From Pseudomonas putida (GTDB lineage Bacteria; Pseudomonadota; Gammaproteobacteria; Pseudomonadales; Pseudomonadaceae): DNA of 64,000 nucleotides. Of the stretch, positions 62,261-64,000 are shown piece by piece. Numbering within the stretch: position 1 is the stretch's first letter; each line of letters opens with the position of its first letter. Position numbers and translations under genes: made by a program. A model generated the notes under the pieces. The model made no database searches. It was given only the letters and a program-made list of their open reading frames with translations, and was not told where the DNA came from. The stretch lies in contig NZ_MKZO01000007.1 in the NCBI RefSeq assembly GCF_001941965.1, forward strand, positions 62,001 to 126,000, read 5' to 3'.

Positions 62261-64000
62261 TTGAACACTGCCCGCCTTTCCCGCTGGCCGGTGGCGAGCG
62301 CGCGCACCCCGCTGTTGGGTGCCGCGCTGCTTGCCGGCCTGAATCTGACCGTCGCCCAGGCTGAAGAAGCCGCCGCCGACACCGCTGCCTCGCGCCTGGA
62401 TACGGTGATCGTCACCGGCAACCGCGGCAGCGAAAAACGCACCGTGACCACCAGTCCCGCGCCCATCGACGTGATCAGCGCCAAGCAACTGCAGGACACC
62501 GGCAAGCCCGGGCTGATGGAAGCCCTGAGCGCCACGGTGGCCTCCTTCACCCTGCCGGAAAAGACCGGCTGGGACGCCAGCGGCATGGCCCGCGCACCGA
62601 GCCTGCGCGGGCTGAATGCGGCCCAGGTGCTGGTTCTGGTCAATGGCAAGCGCCGCCATACCAGCGCGACCCTTAACATCAGCGGGATCAACGCCGGCGC
62701 CGCCCCGGCCGACCTCGACCTGATCCCCATCAGCGCCATCGACCATGTCGAGGTGCTGCGCGACGGCGCCGCGGCCCAATACGGCTCCGACGCCATCGCC
62801 GGGGTGATCAACGTGATCCTCAAGGCCGACACCAGCGGCACGGCGGTAACCAACGCCGGCCAGGGCTACGACGGCAAGAAGCAGACGGTGCAGCAGAGCC
62901 TGAACAAGGGCTTCGAGATCGGCCAGGACGGCGTGCTGCAACTGGCCCTGGATGCCCGCAGCCAGAACGACGATAACAAGGCCAGCGCCAACGGCTACAG
63001 CGTCGCCGAGGCCCACGAGAAAGCCGGCAAGGTCACCTATGGCGGCTACGGCACGCCGAAGATCAACCTGCTGACCCTGGGCTACAACGCCGAGCTGCCG
63101 GTCCAGGACGACCTGAGCCTGTACTCCTTCAGCACCTGGTCGTACCGCAAGGCCGAACAGGGCCAGAACTTCCGCCTGCCGACCATCGTCAACACCATCA
63201 CCACCGGACCCAACGGCCGGCCTTCGGGTTACACGCCGACCTGGTACATCGAGGAGCACGACTTCCAGGCGGCCCTGGGCGCCAAGGGCCTGGTCGGCGA
63301 GTGGGACTGGGACCTGTCCAGCACCTACGGGCGCAACGACGCCGAACAGGGCACCTGGAACAACCAGAACCCGTCTCTCGGTGAAGCGACGCCCAATCAC
63401 TTCAAGTCCGGCACCTGGATCTCCACGCAACTGACCAGCAACCTCGACCTGCATCGCGGCTTCGACGTGGGCCTGAGCAAGCCGCTGGACCTGTCCTGGG
63501 GCCTGGAGCAGCGCCGCGATGGCTATGAAGTGGAGGAAGGCGACTGGGCCAGCTGGGCCGATGGCGGTTATTGCCGGGCACCGGGGCAATGCGCGGCGTC
63601 CGGGGCCCAGGTCACCAACGGCATTTCGCCCGAGCAAACCGACAAGACCCATCGCAACAGCGTCGCCAGCTATGTGGACGTGGGCTTCAACCCGCTGCCG
63701 CAGTGGTATGTCGGCACCGCCCTGCGCTACGAACACTACGACCAGGGCATCGGCGCCACCCGCAGCGGCAAGCTCAGCACCCGCTACGAGTTCACTCCGC
63801 AACTGGCGGTGCGGGCCACGGTGAGCAACGGCTTCCGCGCGCCGTCCCTGGCCAACAGCCTGTTCAGTGCGCGCTCGACGACCTATGGCGTGGTCGACGG
63901 CGTGTACCAGTCGATCAACTACGGCGTGTTGCCGGTGGATTCGGCGGCGGCCAAGGCCCTGGGGGCCGAAGCGCTGAAGCCGGAGCGCTCGACCAACTAC
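62261..64000 (+). CDS. TonB-dependent receptor (partial, C-terminus beyond window)
   Basis: 580 codons are visible and the frame is open to the window end. It seems to start at a TTG with AGGAAA upstream; no ATG fits. A signal peptide (ending AQA before EEAAADTAAS) is followed by the plug domain (LDTVIVTGNRGSEKRTV, LRGLNAAQVLVLVNGKRRH, IDHVEVLRDGAAAQYGSDAIAGVINVILK) and barrel strands (SNGFRAPSLANSLF). It imports a ligand across the outer membrane. Lying 45 bases after the Rid gene, it probably delivers the substrate of the periplasmic oxidase. No siderophore genes are in view. Confidence 0.9.
   Translation, partial: MNTARLSRWPVASARTPLLGAALLAGLNLTVAQAEEAAADTAASRLDTVIVTGNRGSEKRTVTTSPAPIDVISAKQLQDTGKPGLMEALSATVASFTLPEKTGWDASGMARAPSLRGLNAAQVLVLVNGKRRHTSATLNISGINAGAAPADLDLIPISAIDHVEVLRDGAAAQYGSDAIAGVINVILKADTSGTAVTNAGQGYDGKKQTVQQSLNKGFEIGQDGVLQLALDARSQNDDNKASANGYSVAEAHEKAGKVTYGGYGTPKINLLTLGYNAELPVQDDLSLYSFSTWSYRKAEQGQNFRLPTIVNTITTGPNGRPSGYTPTWYIEEHDFQAALGAKGLVGEWDWDLSSTYGRNDAEQGTWNNQNPSLGEATPNHFKSGTWISTQLTSNLDLHRGFDVGLSKPLDLSWGLEQRRDGYEVEEGDWASWADGGYCRAPGQCAASGAQVTNGISPEQTDKTHRNSVASYVDVGFNPLPQWYVGTALRYEHYDQGIGATRSGKLSTRYEFTPQLAVRATVSNGFRAPSLANSLFSARSTTYGVVDGVYQSINYGVLPVDSAAAKALGAEALKPERSTNY

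Noticed and set aside
61526..63802. A 758-codon open frame opposite the oxidase, Rid and receptor genes
   Set aside because: It spans three convincing genes on the other strand and is low-complexity Gly/Ala/Val/Gln sequence typical of shadow frames.

Overview
The window is chromosomal DNA of a Pseudomonas, most likely from the fluorescens/putida side of the genus. The support is high GC with strong third-position GC bias, OprD-type porin, the many LysR regulators, and about ten copies of the short inverted repeat (core GCTGGCAAGCCAGCTCCCAC) that is typical of intergenic REP/REPIN elements in this genus. I see no rRNA, tRNA, prophage, insertion sequence or CRISPR array. Species assignment is inference. 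No gene-free stretch exceeds 300 bases.

Layout. 1-1.6 kb: end of an M20-type carbamoylase gene, an Lrp/AsnC regulator and a TauE/SafE permease. 1.8-9.6 kb: a phosphonate island with phnX, an OPA-type transporter, the iron alcohol dehydrogenase psrA and phnCDE, flanked by two LysR genes and lacking the aminotransferase phnW. 9.8-11.6 kb: an AraC/GyrI-like regulator and polyphosphate kinase 2. 11.7-16.8 kb: an agmatine operon (aguA, aguB, polyamine-binding protein, Tat-exported second agmatine deiminase) with a divergent LysR gene. 16.8-17.6 kb: CPBP protease. 17.7-23.2 kb: an uncharacterised catabolic operon of two KstD-like flavoproteins, a NIPSNAP protein and an altered shikimate dehydrogenase under a divergent IclR gene. 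23.3-27.7 kb: LysR, TIM-barrel isomerase, SDR, MHS transporter and a YciI-like protein. 27.9-30.6 kb: rpmE2, a catabolic-type acetolactate synthase and a leaderless solute-binding-fold protein. 30.7-39 kb: OprD porin, ACS transporter, lactonase and aconitase with LysR and TetR regulators. 39.1-41.4 kb: enoyl-CoA hydratase, alpha/beta hydrolase and OsmC protein.

41.5-49.1 kb is devoted to acidic amino acids or related compounds: LysR, dicarboxylate/amino-acid symporter, a tandem-domain Asp/Glu racemase, a GntR gene and a complete polar amino-acid ABC transporter. 49.2-50.3 kb pairs a methionine aminopeptidase with a ParD-like protein. 50.4-56.1 kb is the most interesting block: a six-gene, tightly packed operon matching the uncharacterised E. 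coli ynbABCD set, with an added acyltransferase and a small membrane protein. It looks like a complete but undescribed membrane phospholipid synthesis and remodelling pathway.

56.4-64 kb: an orphan homoprotocatechuate dioxygenase, a PuuB-like flavoprotein, a LysR gene, then a Tat-exported flavin amine/amino-acid oxidase, a secreted Rid-family protein and a TonB-dependent receptor that runs off the window. The last three suggest oxidation of an amine in the periplasm with imine clean-up. Most of the window is therefore accessory nutrient scavenging organised as regulator-transporter-enzyme modules, separated by REPIN-type repeats.
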